64,000 nt of DNA from Helicobacteraceae bacterium. Its GTDB lineage: Bacteria > Campylobacterota > Campylobacteria > Campylobacterales > SZUA-545. The position numbers and the translations under genes were made by a program. Under the pieces are notes generated by a model. That model was not told where the DNA came from, made no database searches, and saw only the letters and a program-made list of their open reading frames with translations. The stretch's first letter is position 1. The number at the start of each line of letters is the position of its first letter. The DNA is taken from positions 1-64,000 of the forward strand of contig JAITUT010000013.1 of the NCBI GenBank assembly GCA_031286325.1. Reading direction: 5' to 3'. Shown in pieces: positions 1 to 10,594 of this stretch.

Positions 1-98
1 TCGTTTGCTCCGATCCAATGCTGTTCTGTTCCGATCTGTTCTGATCCGTCCCGATCCGATCCGATCTGTTCTGATCTGTTCTGATCTGTTCCGATCTG
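1..98. repeat. Degenerate short tandem repeat, ~10-bp unit (gatctgttct / gatccgttcc-like)
   Basis: Repeated 'ctgttctgatctgttctgatctgttccgatctg' and 'ccgatccgatccgatctg' visible at the window start; may extend left of the window. Confidence 0.8.
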
Positions 99-306
99 GC
101 AAAAGAGCTTTTTGCCGCGCCCGCTTTATAGAAATTCTCTACCAAAATTTTCGCTGGCGATAATCCGCTGCGAGGCGGGGGAAATTTCGCGATCGCCGTA
201 ACTTCACAAACGATCGCAAACGATCGCAAAGGAAAATCGTCATTGCGGGCAATGAGCGATCCATTTGCGATCCAGCAATAAACGGCGGATCGGCGGATCG
301 CGGCGA

Positions 307-1992
307 TCACAGATCGTTTTTGAGTACCGCCCCGTCCGCGGCATTGCTAACAAGGAGCGAATAGCGTTTGAGCCATTTGCTTTCTATCGTTTTCTTAAAA
401 GGTTTCCACGCGGCGCGGCGGCGCGCGATCTCCTCAGGCGCGATACGCGCCTCAATCACATAATTATCCACATCAATAAAAATCTCGTCGCCGTCTTGCA
501 AAAGCGCGATCAATCCGCCCTCCGCCGCCTCGGGCGAAATATGCCCGATCGAGCCGCCGCGCGTCGCGCCGCTAAAACGTCCGTCTGTGATCAGCGCGAC
601 TTTTTCGCCCAGCCCCATACCTTGAATGAGGCTTGTTGGGGAAAGCATTTCGGGCATTCCCGGACCGCCCTTTGGACCCTCGTAGCGGATTACGACGACA
701 TCGCCCGCTTTTACTTTGCCGCCCAAAATGCCACTTCTCGCCTCGTTTTCAGAGTTGAAACAAACGGCGCGACCCGTGAATACGCGCATACTTGGGGCGA
801 TCGCGGCGGTTTTCACGACCGCGCCCCTTTCGGCGAGGTTGCCGAACAAGATCGCAAGTCCGCCAACGGGCGAATAGGCGTTTTCGTTTTTGTGAATGAT
901 ATTCGCGTCTTTGATCTGGGCGTTTTTAATGCGATCGCCAATCGTAGAACCCTCGATCGCGAGCGCGTCAAGGCGCAAAATATCGCCGCCGCGCGCGACC
1001 TCCGCCATTATCGCGCTCACACCGCCCGCTCTGCCGATGTCCTCAATATGCACGGTGCCTAAGGCGGGCGCGATCTTAGCGATGTGCGCGACTTTTTTGC
1101 TGATCGCGTTTAAATTCGCGAGGTCAAACTCCACGCCCGCTTCTTTCGCGATCGCGAGCAAATGCAAAACCGTGTTGGACGATCCGCCCATTGCCATATC
1201 TACCACGAACGCGTTGTGAATTGATTTCGCCGTTACGATCTCGCGGATTTTCGGCGCGCCCGCTTTCGCCATTTCCACGATTCGGCGCGCCGCTTTGCGC
1301 AAAAGTTCGCGCCGCTCATCGGTGAGCGCGAGGATTGTGCCGTTGCCCTCGAAAGCCACGCCCATCGCCTCGTAAAGCGTGTTCATTGAGTTCGCCGTAT
1401 ACATTCCGCTGCAACTGCCGGCGCCCGGACACGCGGCGCACTCTATTTCTTTGAGCCGCTCGTCGCTAATTTCGCCAAGCGCCTTTTTGCCCACCGCCTC
1501 ATACGTGGTCATGAGATCCACGATCGTGCCGTCGGCGAGTTTGCCGGCCGCCATAGGTCCGCCGCTCACGAACACAGTCGGCACATTCACGCGCAACGCG
1601 CCCATAAGCATTCCGGGCACGATTTTGTCGCAGTTGGGAATACAAAAGAGCGCGTCTAATTGGTGCGCGTTCATCATCGTCTCAATGCTGTCGGCAATAA
1701 TTTCGCGGCTTGGCAACGAATAGCGCATACCAGTATGACCCATCGCCACGCCGTCGTCTACGCCGATCGTGTTAAACTCAAACGGCACGCCCCCGGCTTC
1801 CTTGATCGTCTCGCGCACGATCGCGGAGTATTCGCGCAGAAAAAAATGACCCGGAATAATGTCAACCACGCTGTTCGCAACGCCTATAAAAGGCTTATCA
1901 AAATCCTCGTCTTTTAGCCCTGTGGCGCGTAAAAGCGCTCTGTGCGGCGTCTTTTCAAAACCCTTTTTAATAATGTCGCTGCGCATTTTCAC
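307..1992 (-). CDS. ilvD: Dihydroxy-acid dehydratase
   Basis: 561 aa, [24 protein letters not shown]..., [17 protein letters not shown] and [23 protein letters not shown] motifs. Confidence 0.97.
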   Translation of the reverse strand: MKMRSDIIKKGFEKTPHRALLRATGLKDEDFDKPFIGVANSVVDIIPGHFFLREYSAIVRETIKEAGGVPFEFNTIGVDDGVAMGHTGMRYSLPSREIIADSIETMMNAHQLDALFCIPNCDKIVPGMLMGALRVNVPTVFVSGGPMAAGKLADGTIVDLMTTYEAVGKKALGEISDERLKEIECAACPGAGSCSGMYTANSMNTLYEAMGVAFEGNGTILALTDERRELLRKAARRIVEMAKAGAPKIREIVTAKSIHNAFVVDMAMGGSSNTVLHLLAIAKEAGVEFDLANLNAISKKVAHIAKIAPALGTVHIEDIGRAGGVSAIMAEVARGGDILRLDALAIEGSTIGDRIKNAQIKDANIIHKNENAYSPVGGLAILFGNLAERGAVVKTAAIAPSMRVFTGRAVCFNSENEARSGILGGKVKAGDVVVIRYEGPKGGPGMPEMLSPTSLIQGMGLGEKVALITDGRFSGATRGGSIGHISPEAAEGGLIALLQDGDEIFIDVDNYVIEARIAPEEIARRRAAWKPFKKTIESKWLKRYSLLVSNAADGAVLKNDL

Positions 1993-2108
1993 CCTTTGAT
2001 CGCGGTTTATTTTCGCGAAATTTTAACGAATTTCAAATTGCCAAAATAAGCGCGGTTTGGCACAAATTATGCTTTAATTACGATTAGATTAAATTCAAAG
2101 GGTTTTCT

Positions 2109-5100
2109 ATGCGTATTTTGATCGCTTTTTTATTGGCTACGATCGTAATGTTCGGCGCGCTGCCCGCGACTTTTATTAAAAGCGATCGCGCGGGAGTCTT
2201 ATACGAATCGCGTGATTTCGGCGGCGGTTTTTATATTATGAAAGACGGCGCGATCGCGCAAAGCTTAATTGTGCGGACAGGAGATCAAAAACAAGCGATT
2301 TTAATAGGTGAAAAAATAAATTTTAACGCTAATAAAATTATACCTAAAGACGCAGAAGATTATATGATAAATTTTGTAGGCGGCGAATCTAAAACGCCGT
2401 ATAAAAAGTTAGATTTCGGCGAGATCGCGAAGGGCGTGAAATTCACCTTAAACGCTGATAATAACAATATAGAGCGGCTTTGGACGATCGCGCCTAACGC
2501 CAACTTGAAAGCGATCAAAGTAAAGGTTTTGGGCGCAAAAAAATTAAGCGTGAATAACAACGGCGAATTAGAGATTTACACTACGCGCGGCAAAGCGGCG
2601 CTGAGCAAACCGATCGCCTATCAAATAATAGACGATAAAAAACACTTCGTAGAAGCGAATTTTTGGACGGCAAAAAACACTTACGGGTTTTCGCTGGGAA
2701 AATACGATAGAAATCGCGAAGTTGTGATTGATCCGTTGTTAGCCGCGACTTACACCGGCGGATCGCAAGACGACGAAATTCGCGCGGTCAAAGCGGTCAA
2801 AGGCGCGGTCTTCGTAGGCGGGAGGACGGATTCGGCAAACCTCGCTACAAGCGGAGTTTATGGCGCGGGAATCGGCGTGCAACCTACTGGATTCATCGCG
2901 AAATATGACGAAAATTTAACCAAGTTGCTGGCGTTAACTTACGTCGGCGGGGACGGCGCGGACGCGATCAACGCGCTCGCAGTGAGCCAAAACAAAGCCT
3001 TTAGCAAATACAATCTCGTTTTCGCGGGCGGCGAGACGACATCTAAAAATTTAAAGTACGCAACCAACTCGTATAAAGACGACTTTGACGGCTTTATTCT
3101 GCGCCTTGACCACAACTTGAACTGTTTGGGGAGTTGCGTACGCTATATCGGCGGCGGGGACGAAGATCGCGTAAATTCACTCGCCCTTGACAACGAAACC
3201 GCCCCTAACATAGTAATCGCGGCGGGGGCGACATTTGCCTCCGCAACTTTTGATCCGACACCGTCAAACACGCGCGGCGCGTTAAACGACGGCTTTGTCG
3301 CGATCTTCAACGCGAATAATATAGGAGACAACATTACGAGCGCGAAGGCGAACTCGGTTTTCGTCGGCGGCGAAGGGGAGGACGAGCTCCGCGCGGTGGA
3401 ATTTGATAACGGCAAAATTTACGCGGGCGGCTCTACTACTTCGGCTTCGCTCGAGGATTCGCTCCCGGGCGTTATCGTACGGAAACACGGCACAATCGCG
3501 AAGCGATCGGGGCTTTTGACGCGCATTGACGCTGCGACTCTTACGGTCGAAGTAGCCGCAATGGTAGGCGGCGACAGAGACGACGTTATCAACGCGGTGG
3601 CAATTGCAAAAGACGGCGCCTTGATCGCCGGCGGCGAGACAAATTCGACCGATATTTTGACCTCAAAGCGCGAGGATAATTGCCCGACAACGTCGATCGG
3701 CAGAGACGCTTTCGCCGTAATGTTTGGATATCCCCTTACTTTTGCCCCCGCGCCAATAGCGCAAATCGGCGGCGGTTGCGGCGACGATGTTTTAACCACG
3801 ATCGCAGTTGATCCCGACAACCAGAATCTAGTCTATTTAGGCGGCTGGACGAGAAGCCCAAAGCTGTGGCAAACCGCAACCAATCCCATCGGCGGCGGCT
3901 ATATGAACGCCTTTCAGAACGATAACAGCGGCAATATAGACGGCTTTATCGCAAAGGTAGATTTGACGAACGTTGCAACGGCGTTTGTGGATATCGCGAC
4001 ATTTTACGGCGGTACGCAAGACGATCAAATCAATTCGCTTTCGGTTTTGGATTCTACAATTTACGCGGCGGGCGGCACAAAATCCGCCGATTTGAATATG
4101 AGCAAAATTAACGTCCCGCACCGCCTAACGGGGCAAATGGGCGAGGGTTTCATAGCGCGTTTTGACCACACCCTTGAGCAAAACGGCGCGAAGTTAGTCG
4201 TTTCGCCAAACCCGCACAGATTTTTAGATCGCCAACTGGGCAAAAGCGATAGCGCAACTTTCACGATAGAAAACAACGGCTCCGATAATCTTACGATCAC
4301 AGGTATTAGTTTGGGTTTTCCAGACGACGGCTTCATTCTCGATACTTCGCCGGTTTCAGCGATGCAACCGTGCTCCGCGTTTATCAATGGGAATTTGCCG
4401 CCTCTTACAAAGTGCGCGATTGAGGTTTTTTTCTACCCCGACGAGATGAAAGAATTTAACGGCAGCATTGAAATTGCCAGCAACGATCCCACAAACCCTA
4501 CTATGATCGTGCCTATTAACGGCTTGGGCGGCGGCTATAACTCGCAGAGGATCGTGGCGTATTTTGAGTACAACATCAGCAAAACCACGTACGATTTTGG
4601 GAACGTTGCGGTAAATTCGCAGAGCAATCCCGTAATTTTGACGATCTTTAACGGCGCGGCTTCCACCGCAGATCAGCTCCTTTTGGAGGATATTAGCGCT
4701 TCAGACGGCAACTTCACGATAAATCCGGGATCTTCGCCGTGCCAGAACGTTTTGGGAAGTTTTCTGGACAGCAATACCGCGTGTCAACTGGAAATTACTT
4801 TTACGCCTAGCGAAACGGGCAAAATCTACGGTAAAATCCTAGTGAAAACCAACGATCCAGCTTCAACTATACGCGAAATTATAGTTAGCGGAACGGCGAC
4901 TAAGGGGCTAACCATTACGCCGCAAGAGCAGAATTGGACTGTTAACTTGGGCGCGTTCGGCGATAAAAACATTACGATCAGAAACGATTCGAGCTTGTCC
5001 GCTACAATCAACGTCAGCGGTATTACATTTGATCCTTCGACGAGCGGATTTAGCGTGGAGGCGAATAACTGCGCCGCTCCTTTGAACGCGAACGATACCT

Positions 5101-6764
5101 GCGACGTGCAAATTCGCTTTACGCCGACCATAGCCGGATTTTTTACGGCGTACGTTGATATCGCCGCGAGCGTGATGGGCGCGCCGGGAAATTACAAAGC
5201 TACTTTAAACGGCACGGCGACTACGCCGCCCTTTGCCGCGATCGTGGTAGATCCTCCAACCCTTAACTTCGGCGTGGCATTAGCCGGCGGTACTCCGGTA
5301 AGTCTGCCGTTATACATCAAAAACATTGGCGGGACGGGAACTTTGAAGATCTTTCCCTCTTCGTTTGTGAAGCCGGCGGGCTTTGATATCAACTACACGA
5401 CCGAAAGCGGCGGGTGCGACAATCCTGAAGCTTGGCTTTACACGGGTGAAAGTTGCTTTGTGTACGTAGCGTTTAAGCCGACCGTCGCCGGAGATTATAA
5501 CGCGAGCCTCACGATCATAAGCGACAGCTACGGAGAAACAAACCACGAGACGAACATCACGTTATACGGCAAGGGCGCGGCGCATTTCGGAACGCTTACG
5601 ATCACCGATCTGAATATCTCGCCCTCGTTCGGGGAAGCGCCGCTTGAGATCGAGGCGAATATCAGCGTGAAAGACGCGAATTCGAGCGTAATTTACACTT
5701 GGATTTTTGGAGACGGAAATACCTCTGTGATCGGCGGCGCGAACATTGAGCACAATTACACGGCGGAGGGCAATTACACTTTGACCGTGATCGCGGAGGA
5801 TAACTCTTCTATGCCGCCGAAACAAGGCGTGGCGCAAGCGCAAATCACCGTCGTCGCCAAGCCGCTTACAATTCACCATTACGCGGTAACGGGGATCAAG
5901 GAGCTTAACGCATCCTTTGAAATTAACGCCAGCGGCGGCAAAGCGCCGTATAGCCTTAACTTTGATTTCAACGATTCGACGACGCGCTTTGATGCCACGA
6001 ACGATTCTGGAAACTTTACGATCCCCTCGCACGAATACGCTTCGGCTGGAACAAAGAATCCCGTTGCGCGAATTACGGACGCGGCGGGAAACAGCGTGAG
6101 CCAAACGATCCAGATCACATTGCACACCGCGCTTTCAATGACGCTAACCGCCGATAAAATGAGCGGTTACACGCCGCTCGAGGTTGAGTTCAGCGGGGAA
6201 ATTATGGGCGGCAACCCAAATTATTCGTTAAATTGGGTCTTTGGAGACGGCACGAATGATCTCGTGTTTTCAAGCGCGACAAACTTTACTATGCGGCACA
6301 GATATACGAAGGCCGGTAGTTTCCAAGCGGTTTTGAGCATAACGGACGGAAGTATGCAGAGTATTTCGATGCCCATAAACATCAAAGTAATGCAAGGCGT
6401 ATCCGACGGCTCTACGACTTGGGTCGCGGGCGAATTGCGCGAGCAAGGAAACGACAAAGGATATTGTTTCATCGCCACCGCCGCTTACGGAAGTTACCTT
6501 GATCCTGAAGTGAAAGTTTTGCGCGGCTTCCGCGATCGATTTTTGCTCTCGAACAGAGCCGGCGCGAAATTTGTGGAGCTTTATTACAAATATAGCCCGC
6601 CGATCGCCGAGTTCATCGCGGGAAGTGAGATTTTGCGCGCGATCGTGAGATTCGCCCTCACGCCGATCGTGCTCTTAATTAAATATCCGCCGCTCTTTTT
6701 AATGTTCCTGCCGCCCTTTTTGTGGCGCAAAATTTTCGCCGTATGTAAATTATTCGCCAGATGA
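2109..6764 (+). CDS. Large secreted/surface protein: seven SBBP-like propeller repeats, ASH (choice-of-anchor D)-like repeats, PKD-like domains, CFI-box C-terminal domain
   Basis: N-terminal signal; seven '[Y/V/I]xGGxxxDxINAxAV...xGGxT.S.xL' repeats; 'DFGNVAVNSQSNPVILTIFN'-type ASH repeats; 'FGDGN...HNYTAEGNYTLTV' PKD; C-terminal 'CFIATAAYGSYLDPEVKVLRGFRDRFLL...YYKYSPPIAEFI'. Confidence 0.85.
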   Translation: MRILIAFLLATIVMFGALPATFIKSDRAGVLYESRDFGGGFYIMKDGAIAQSLIVRTGDQKQAILIGEKINFNANKIIPKDAEDYMINFVGGESKTPYKKLDFGEIAKGVKFTLNADNNNIERLWTIAPNANLKAIKVKVLGAKKLSVNNNGELEIYTTRGKAALSKPIAYQIIDDKKHFVEANFWTAKNTYGFSLGKYDRNREVVIDPLLAATYTGGSQDDEIRAVKAVKGAVFVGGRTDSANLATSGVYGAGIGVQPTGFIAKYDENLTKLLALTYVGGDGADAINALAVSQNKAFSKYNLVFAGGETTSKNLKYATNSYKDDFDGFILRLDHNLNCLGSCVRYIGGGDEDRVNSLALDNETAPNIVIAAGATFASATFDPTPSNTRGALNDGFVAIFNANNIGDNITSAKANSVFVGGEGEDELRAVEFDNGKIYAGGSTTSASLEDSLPGVIVRKHGTIAKRSGLLTRIDAATLTVEVAAMVGGDRDDVINAVAIAKDGALIAGGETNSTDILTSKREDNCPTTSIGRDAFAVMFGYPLTFAPAPIAQIGGGCGDDVLTTIAVDPDNQNLVYLGGWTRSPKLWQTATNPIGGGYMNAFQNDNSGNIDGFIAKVDLTNVATAFVDIATFYGGTQDDQINSLSVLDSTIYAAGGTKSADLNMSKINVPHRLTGQMGEGFIARFDHTLEQNGAKLVVSPNPHRFLDRQLGKSDSATFTIENNGSDNLTITGISLGFPDDGFILDTSPVSAMQPCSAFINGNLPPLTKCAIEVFFYPDEMKEFNGSIEIASNDPTNPTMIVPINGLGGGYNSQRIVAYFEYNISKTTYDFGNVAVNSQSNPVILTIFNGAASTADQLLLEDISASDGNFTINPGSSPCQNVLGSFLDSNTACQLEITFTPSETGKIYGKILVKTNDPASTIREIIVSGTATKGLTITPQEQNWTVNLGAFGDKNITIRNDSSLSATINVSGITFDPSTSGFSVEANNCAAPLNANDTCDVQIRFTPTIAGFFTAYVDIAASVMGAPGNYKATLNGTATTPPFAAIVVDPPTLNFGVALAGGTPVSLPLYIKNIGGTGTLKIFPSSFVKPAGFDINYTTESGGCDNPEAWLYTGESCFVYVAFKPTVAGDYNASLTIISDSYGETNHETNITLYGKGAAHFGTLTITDLNISPSFGEAPLEIEANISVKDANSSVIYTWIFGDGNTSVIGGANIEHNYTAEGNYTLTVIAEDNSSMPPKQGVAQAQITVVAKPLTIHHYAVTGIKELNASFEINASGGKAPYSLNFDFNDSTTRFDATNDSGNFTIPSHEYASAGTKNPVARITDAAGNSVSQTIQITLHTALSMTLTADKMSGYTPLEVEFSGEIMGGNPNYSLNWVFGDGTNDLVFSSATNFTMRHRYTKAGSFQAVLSITDGSMQSISMPINIKVMQGVSDGSTTWVAGELREQGNDKGYCFIATAAYGSYLDPEVKVLRGFRDRFLLSNRAGAKFVELYYKYSPPIAEFIAGSEILRAIVRFALTPIVLLIKYPPLFLMFLPPFLWRKIFAVCKLFAR

Positions 6765-7660
6765 ACATTGTCAAAATCGCCACGATCAGCGCGAGTCTAA
6801 CGGCGTTTGTGCTTGTGGCGGCTAAACTGGTTACGGGTCTTGCCACCGGCAGTATGGCGGTGGTTTCGAGCGCGGTTGATTCGCTCCTTGATATGGCGAT
6901 TAGCCTCTTTAACCTCTACGCCGTTAAGACGAGCGAGAAAAAGCCCGACGAGGAGTTTAACTACGGGCGCGGCAAAATTGAGGGGCTCGCGGCGCTTTTT
7001 GAGGCGCTTTTGATCGCCGCTTCGGGCGCGTTTATCATTTGGCAAAGCGCGCAAAAGCTGATCGCGGGAGAGGAGATTGACGATCCAGATTCGGCGATTT
7101 TCGTAATGATCTTTTCGGCTGTGGCGACTTTGGCGCTTGTGATTTTTTTATCGCGCGTGGCGAAAGCGACAAATTCGCTGATCGTCAAAAGCGATCTTTT
7201 GCACTACAAATCCGACCTTTGGACAAACATTGGGATCATCGCGGCGATCGGGATAATTTGGCTTACTGGTTGGCACTTTATAGACGGCGCGATCTCAATC
7301 GTGATCGCGTGTTTTATTATTTTCGGCGCGTTTAAGATCGCTAAAGAGGGCGTTTTTATGTTGCTTGATCACGCGATTGAGGAGCCGCTTTTGTCGGAAA
7401 TTTTGCGGATTATCGAGTCCGCGCCAAACTCGCGCAGCCACCACTATTTGCGCACTAGGCGGAGCGCGAATGTCTATGTGGTCGATTGTCATATTGTCTT
7501 TAACGAGACGATTTCGTTGCGCGAGGCGCACGACGCGAGCGATTATGTGGAGGAGGCGATCGCGGCGTTGAAGCCGGAGGCGAAGTGGCTGATCACGATC
7601 CACCTTGATCCGCGAAACGATTCTGTGGAGGAGGAAGAGGTAGAACCCTTATTGCGTTAA
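6761..7660 (+). CDS. Cation diffusion facilitator family transporter (FieF-like)
   Basis: 299 aa; 'VVSSAVDSLLDMAISLFNLYAVKTSEKKPDEEFNYGRGKIEGLAALFEA'; ATGA overlap with the upstream CDS. Confidence 0.93.
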   Translation: MNIVKIATISASLTAFVLVAAKLVTGLATGSMAVVSSAVDSLLDMAISLFNLYAVKTSEKKPDEEFNYGRGKIEGLAALFEALLIAASGAFIIWQSAQKLIAGEEIDDPDSAIFVMIFSAVATLALVIFLSRVAKATNSLIVKSDLLHYKSDLWTNIGIIAAIGIIWLTGWHFIDGAISIVIACFIIFGAFKIAKEGVFMLLDHAIEEPLLSEILRIIESAPNSRSHHYLRTRRSANVYVVDCHIVFNETISLREAHDASDYVEEAIAALKPEAKWLITIHLDPRNDSVEEEEVEPLLR

Positions 7661-7880
7661 AAATTATCAAAAATTGGGGTCGGCTAGATTTTTATCGCGA
7701 ATTAAACGGCGATCAAAGTTGAACGAAATTAGATAAATACTTACTACGATCGCGCCTGCGTTTATTTGGGACGTGAATTTATGGCGGCGCGAGATCGCGT
7801 ATTTAACGAAAGGGAGTTTGGCAAAGCCGCAATGGATTTCACAGAGGCGGACGGCTGATTTTAGAAAGAATTTTCCGTTC

Positions 7881-8103
7881 CGCGCTCTATAAGCTATTAT
7901 TAGGCGGTCAAAGCCCAAAAGTACATCGCGAAGTATTTCTTAGGTGTCTGCGCTCTAAACCCATTATTGAGCGGTCAAACTCAAATAAAGCGCGTCATTC
8001 GTGCCGCTATACACTCTAAACCCGTTATTGGGCTGTTAAACTCAAACACCTTGCGCAAACGTCTAAAGTTCCGAATTTCATACTTGTTATTAGGCGGTCA
8101 AGC
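7881..8103. repeat. Four degenerate direct repeats, ~35 bp, spaced ~60-70 bp (consensus ~CTCTAAACCCGTTATTRGGCGGTCAAACTCAAA)
   Basis: Copies starting near 7883, 7951, 8012 and 8073; the last overlaps the 3' end of the trpE-like CDS. Confidence 0.75.
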
Positions 8104-9519
8104 CCCCGCGAGCTCGTCTAAACTATCCCGCAACGCCGCCATTTTATTTTTCACCTCCAGCCATTCGAGATCGCTCTTGCTGTCGGCTACGATCCCGCAA
8201 CCTGCGTGGAAAATTATGCGATCCGCGTCAATTTGCGCGCTTCTGATCGCGATCGCGCTGTCCATATCGCCGCCAAAACCAAACCAAACCACCGCGCCGC
8301 TGTAAAATCCGCGTTTGCCGCCCTCGTATTTCGCGATGAGCTCCATAGCGCGGACTTTCGGCGCGCCCGTCATCGTCCCCGCGCTGAACGCCGACATAAA
8401 GAGGTCAAACATATCCTTGCCCTCCGCGATTTCGGCGTGAATATCGCTGACAATGTGCATAACGTGGCTGTATCGCTCAATATGCATCAGATTGCGCGCG
8501 CGCACCGTGCCCGCCTTCGCCACGCGCCCGACATCGTTGCGCCCCAAATCAACAAGCATAATGTGCTCGGCGCGCTCCTTTTCGTCCTCGAGCAACTCGC
8601 GCTCCATTTCCAGATCACGATCCAAAGTCGCGCCGCGCCGCCTCGTGCCCGCGATCGGGCGCAGAGTAATCTGGCTGTCGCGCAATGAAACGAGCATTTC
8701 GGGCGAGCAGCCGACAAAGGCGCAACTTTCAAAGGGCAAAAGATATTGGTATGGCGATGGGTTTTTGCTGCGCAGAATACGGTAGAAGCTAAACGGATCG
8801 ACCCGCGCGGGCTGCACAAAGCGATTCGCGAGCAAAATTTGAAAAATTTCGCCGTCAAAAATATCGTTTTTCGCCCTCGCGATCTTCTCGTAAAAATCAT
8901 CTTTGGCGATCTCAAAGCGCCCCTCGCCAAGTTTTTCGGCGATTTCAAGCGGCAACGGCTCGGTCGGGCTTTTGGCGACTTTGAGCGCCTCTTCAAGCAG
9001 ATCGCCGCTCTCATAAAAAGCGCTCGTGGCGGTCAAAGTGTGGTTTTTGTGCGAGTAAGTGAATAGGTATTTCGGGCGGATTAGATCAACTTCGCGCGTC
9101 TTTGGAATGTCTTTTAGGTCCCGCATTACTTTTTGCAAAGTCGGCTCAAAGAGTTGCACCGCGTCATAGGCAATGTAGCCAAAAAATCCGTCTATAAAGC
9201 CGATCCCTAATGATCGCGCCGCGTCTTTCGCGGCGGCGGAATCGGCTTGCGCGAATAATTCTTTCAAAAACACAAGCGGGTTATCGGCGATCTTTTCGCG
9301 TTTTTGATCGCGCTCGTAAAAAGTCTCGTTATTTTCCCGCCAAACGCGCTCGATCGCGCCAACCGCTACAATGCTGAAATTGCCGTTCTCGGTATTCACG
9401 CCGCTTTCTAGCAAAAATACAAGCTCGTTTGCGAAAAATTTGCGTAATTTGTCGTAGAGCGCGATCGGCGTTAATGTGTCATAGAGCGCCTGCCGCGCGG
9501 CATAAGGCGCTAATTTCAC
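8098..9519 (-). CDS. trpE: Anthranilate synthase component I / chorismate-binding family
   Basis: 'GTRRRGATLDRDLEMERELLEDEKERAEHIMLVDLGRNDVGRVA' and 'FSAGTMTGAPKVRAMELI' motifs; pabB-type function not excluded. Confidence 0.85.
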   Translation of the reverse strand: MKLAPYAARQALYDTLTPIALYDKLRKFFANELVFLLESGVNTENGNFSIVAVGAIERVWRENNETFYERDQKREKIADNPLVFLKELFAQADSAAAKDAARSLGIGFIDGFFGYIAYDAVQLFEPTLQKVMRDLKDIPKTREVDLIRPKYLFTYSHKNHTLTATSAFYESGDLLEEALKVAKSPTEPLPLEIAEKLGEGRFEIAKDDFYEKIARAKNDIFDGEIFQILLANRFVQPARVDPFSFYRILRSKNPSPYQYLLPFESCAFVGCSPEMLVSLRDSQITLRPIAGTRRRGATLDRDLEMERELLEDEKERAEHIMLVDLGRNDVGRVAKAGTVRARNLMHIERYSHVMHIVSDIHAEIAEGKDMFDLFMSAFSAGTMTGAPKVRAMELIAKYEGGKRGFYSGAVVWFGFGGDMDSAIAIRSAQIDADRIIFHAGCGIVADSKSDLEWLEVKNKMAALRDSLDELAGA

Positions 9520-10391
9520 AAAGGTTCCTGCGCTATAAACGCCTGCTCGTTGTAGTTGCGGCGCACATTCGGCAACGCTTTAAGTGCCTCGTCGCGCGTG
9601 GAATACGGACCCACATAAACCCTGTGCAAGACTCTGCCGTCTAACACGTGCTCGCTTACGGTGATGTTTGAGCCTTTGTTGGCGAGCGATCTTAAGTAAT
9701 CGTCTTTCGGCTCGTTGGCGAAAGACTGGATTTGAATGTAAAATTTGCCGCCGATCGCTTGGCGGCTGACTTGCTTCTCGGAGGCTTTGGGCGCGGTAGT
9801 CGCGGCTTTTGGCGTCTCCGCAGTTTCGGCGGCTTTCGCGGGCTCTTTTTTAGGAGTTTCAGCGACCTTTACGGGGTCTTTTTTAGGCGTCGTAACCGCT
9901 TGTTTTGCGGGGTCGGCTTTGGGCTGGTTTGAAACTTGCGTTGGTAACTCTGGAATCGCGCTGATCGTGTCGGTTTTAGGCTTGGCGTCGGTCGCGGTAG
10001 GCGCGGGACCGGTGTAAGACGCGACTTGGTTTTTATCGCGCTCTCTAGCCTCGCGATGGCGCGCGATAATCTCGTCAATCGTGCTCTTAACCTGTTGCGG
10101 ATCGGTCGTAACGGGTTGCGGCGGCACAAACATTCCGCCGTTTTCGCCGCCCGCCGCGTTAGCCGCGCCCGCTTGATCGCCGTCCGCCGTAGGCCGGCTG
10201 CCATCCGGCGTAATTTCGCGCGTGATTTGATTGCTCGTGTCAATAACGCGCATCGTCAAGTAGCCGATCACAAAGATCAAAATCACCGCCGCCGTAAGCA
10301 AAAGCGCGCTCTTAAACTTGCTGCCGAAGCCCTCGTCGTGTTTGATCAAAATATCGTTCAGCTCGCCATTACTTCCTAAAATCTCAGCCAT
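9516..10391 (-). CDS. SPOR domain-containing membrane protein
   Basis: Single TM (ALLLTAAVILIFVIGYLTM), Ala/Pro/Lys-rich linker, C-terminal 'FYIQIQSFANEP...GRVLHRVYVGPYSTRDEALKAL'. Confidence 0.85.
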   Translation of the reverse strand: MAEILGSNGELNDILIKHDEGFGSKFKSALLLTAAVILIFVIGYLTMRVIDTSNQITREITPDGSRPTADGDQAGAANAAGGENGGMFVPPQPVTTDPQQVKSTIDEIIARHREARERDKNQVASYTGPAPTATDAKPKTDTISAIPELPTQVSNQPKADPAKQAVTTPKKDPVKVAETPKKEPAKAAETAETPKAATTAPKASEKQVSRQAIGGKFYIQIQSFANEPKDDYLRSLANKGSNITVSEHVLDGRVLHRVYVGPYSTRDEALKALPNVRRNYNEQAFIAQEPL

Positions 10392-10594
10392 TTTATATAT
10401 CCTCCCGCTTTGTTCTTACAATATCGGCGCAATTATAGATTTTTACTGCTCATAAACAACAAAGTCTTTAGCGCAATTAGATTTTTGCCGCGGACGGGGC
10501 GGATAAACAAGCGGCGCGGAATAAGACAAACTCGCCAATTCCAAAGCCGCGCCGCGCAATCCGATAAAGCTTGCGGCAAAGGCGGCTCGCGCCC

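Noticed and set aside
265-1062. 265-aa plus-strand ORF
   Set aside because: Antisense to ilvD; Arg/Ala-rich composition typical of the opposite strand of a GATCGC-rich gene
5562-6125. 187-aa minus-strand ORF
   Set aside because: Antisense to the PKD region of the 1551-aa protein; Arg-rich shadow ORF
7881-8103. CRISPR-like spacing (~35-bp repeats, ~60-bp period)
   Set aside because: Repeats are too divergent from one another, there are only four units, the last lies within a CDS, and no cas genes are in the window
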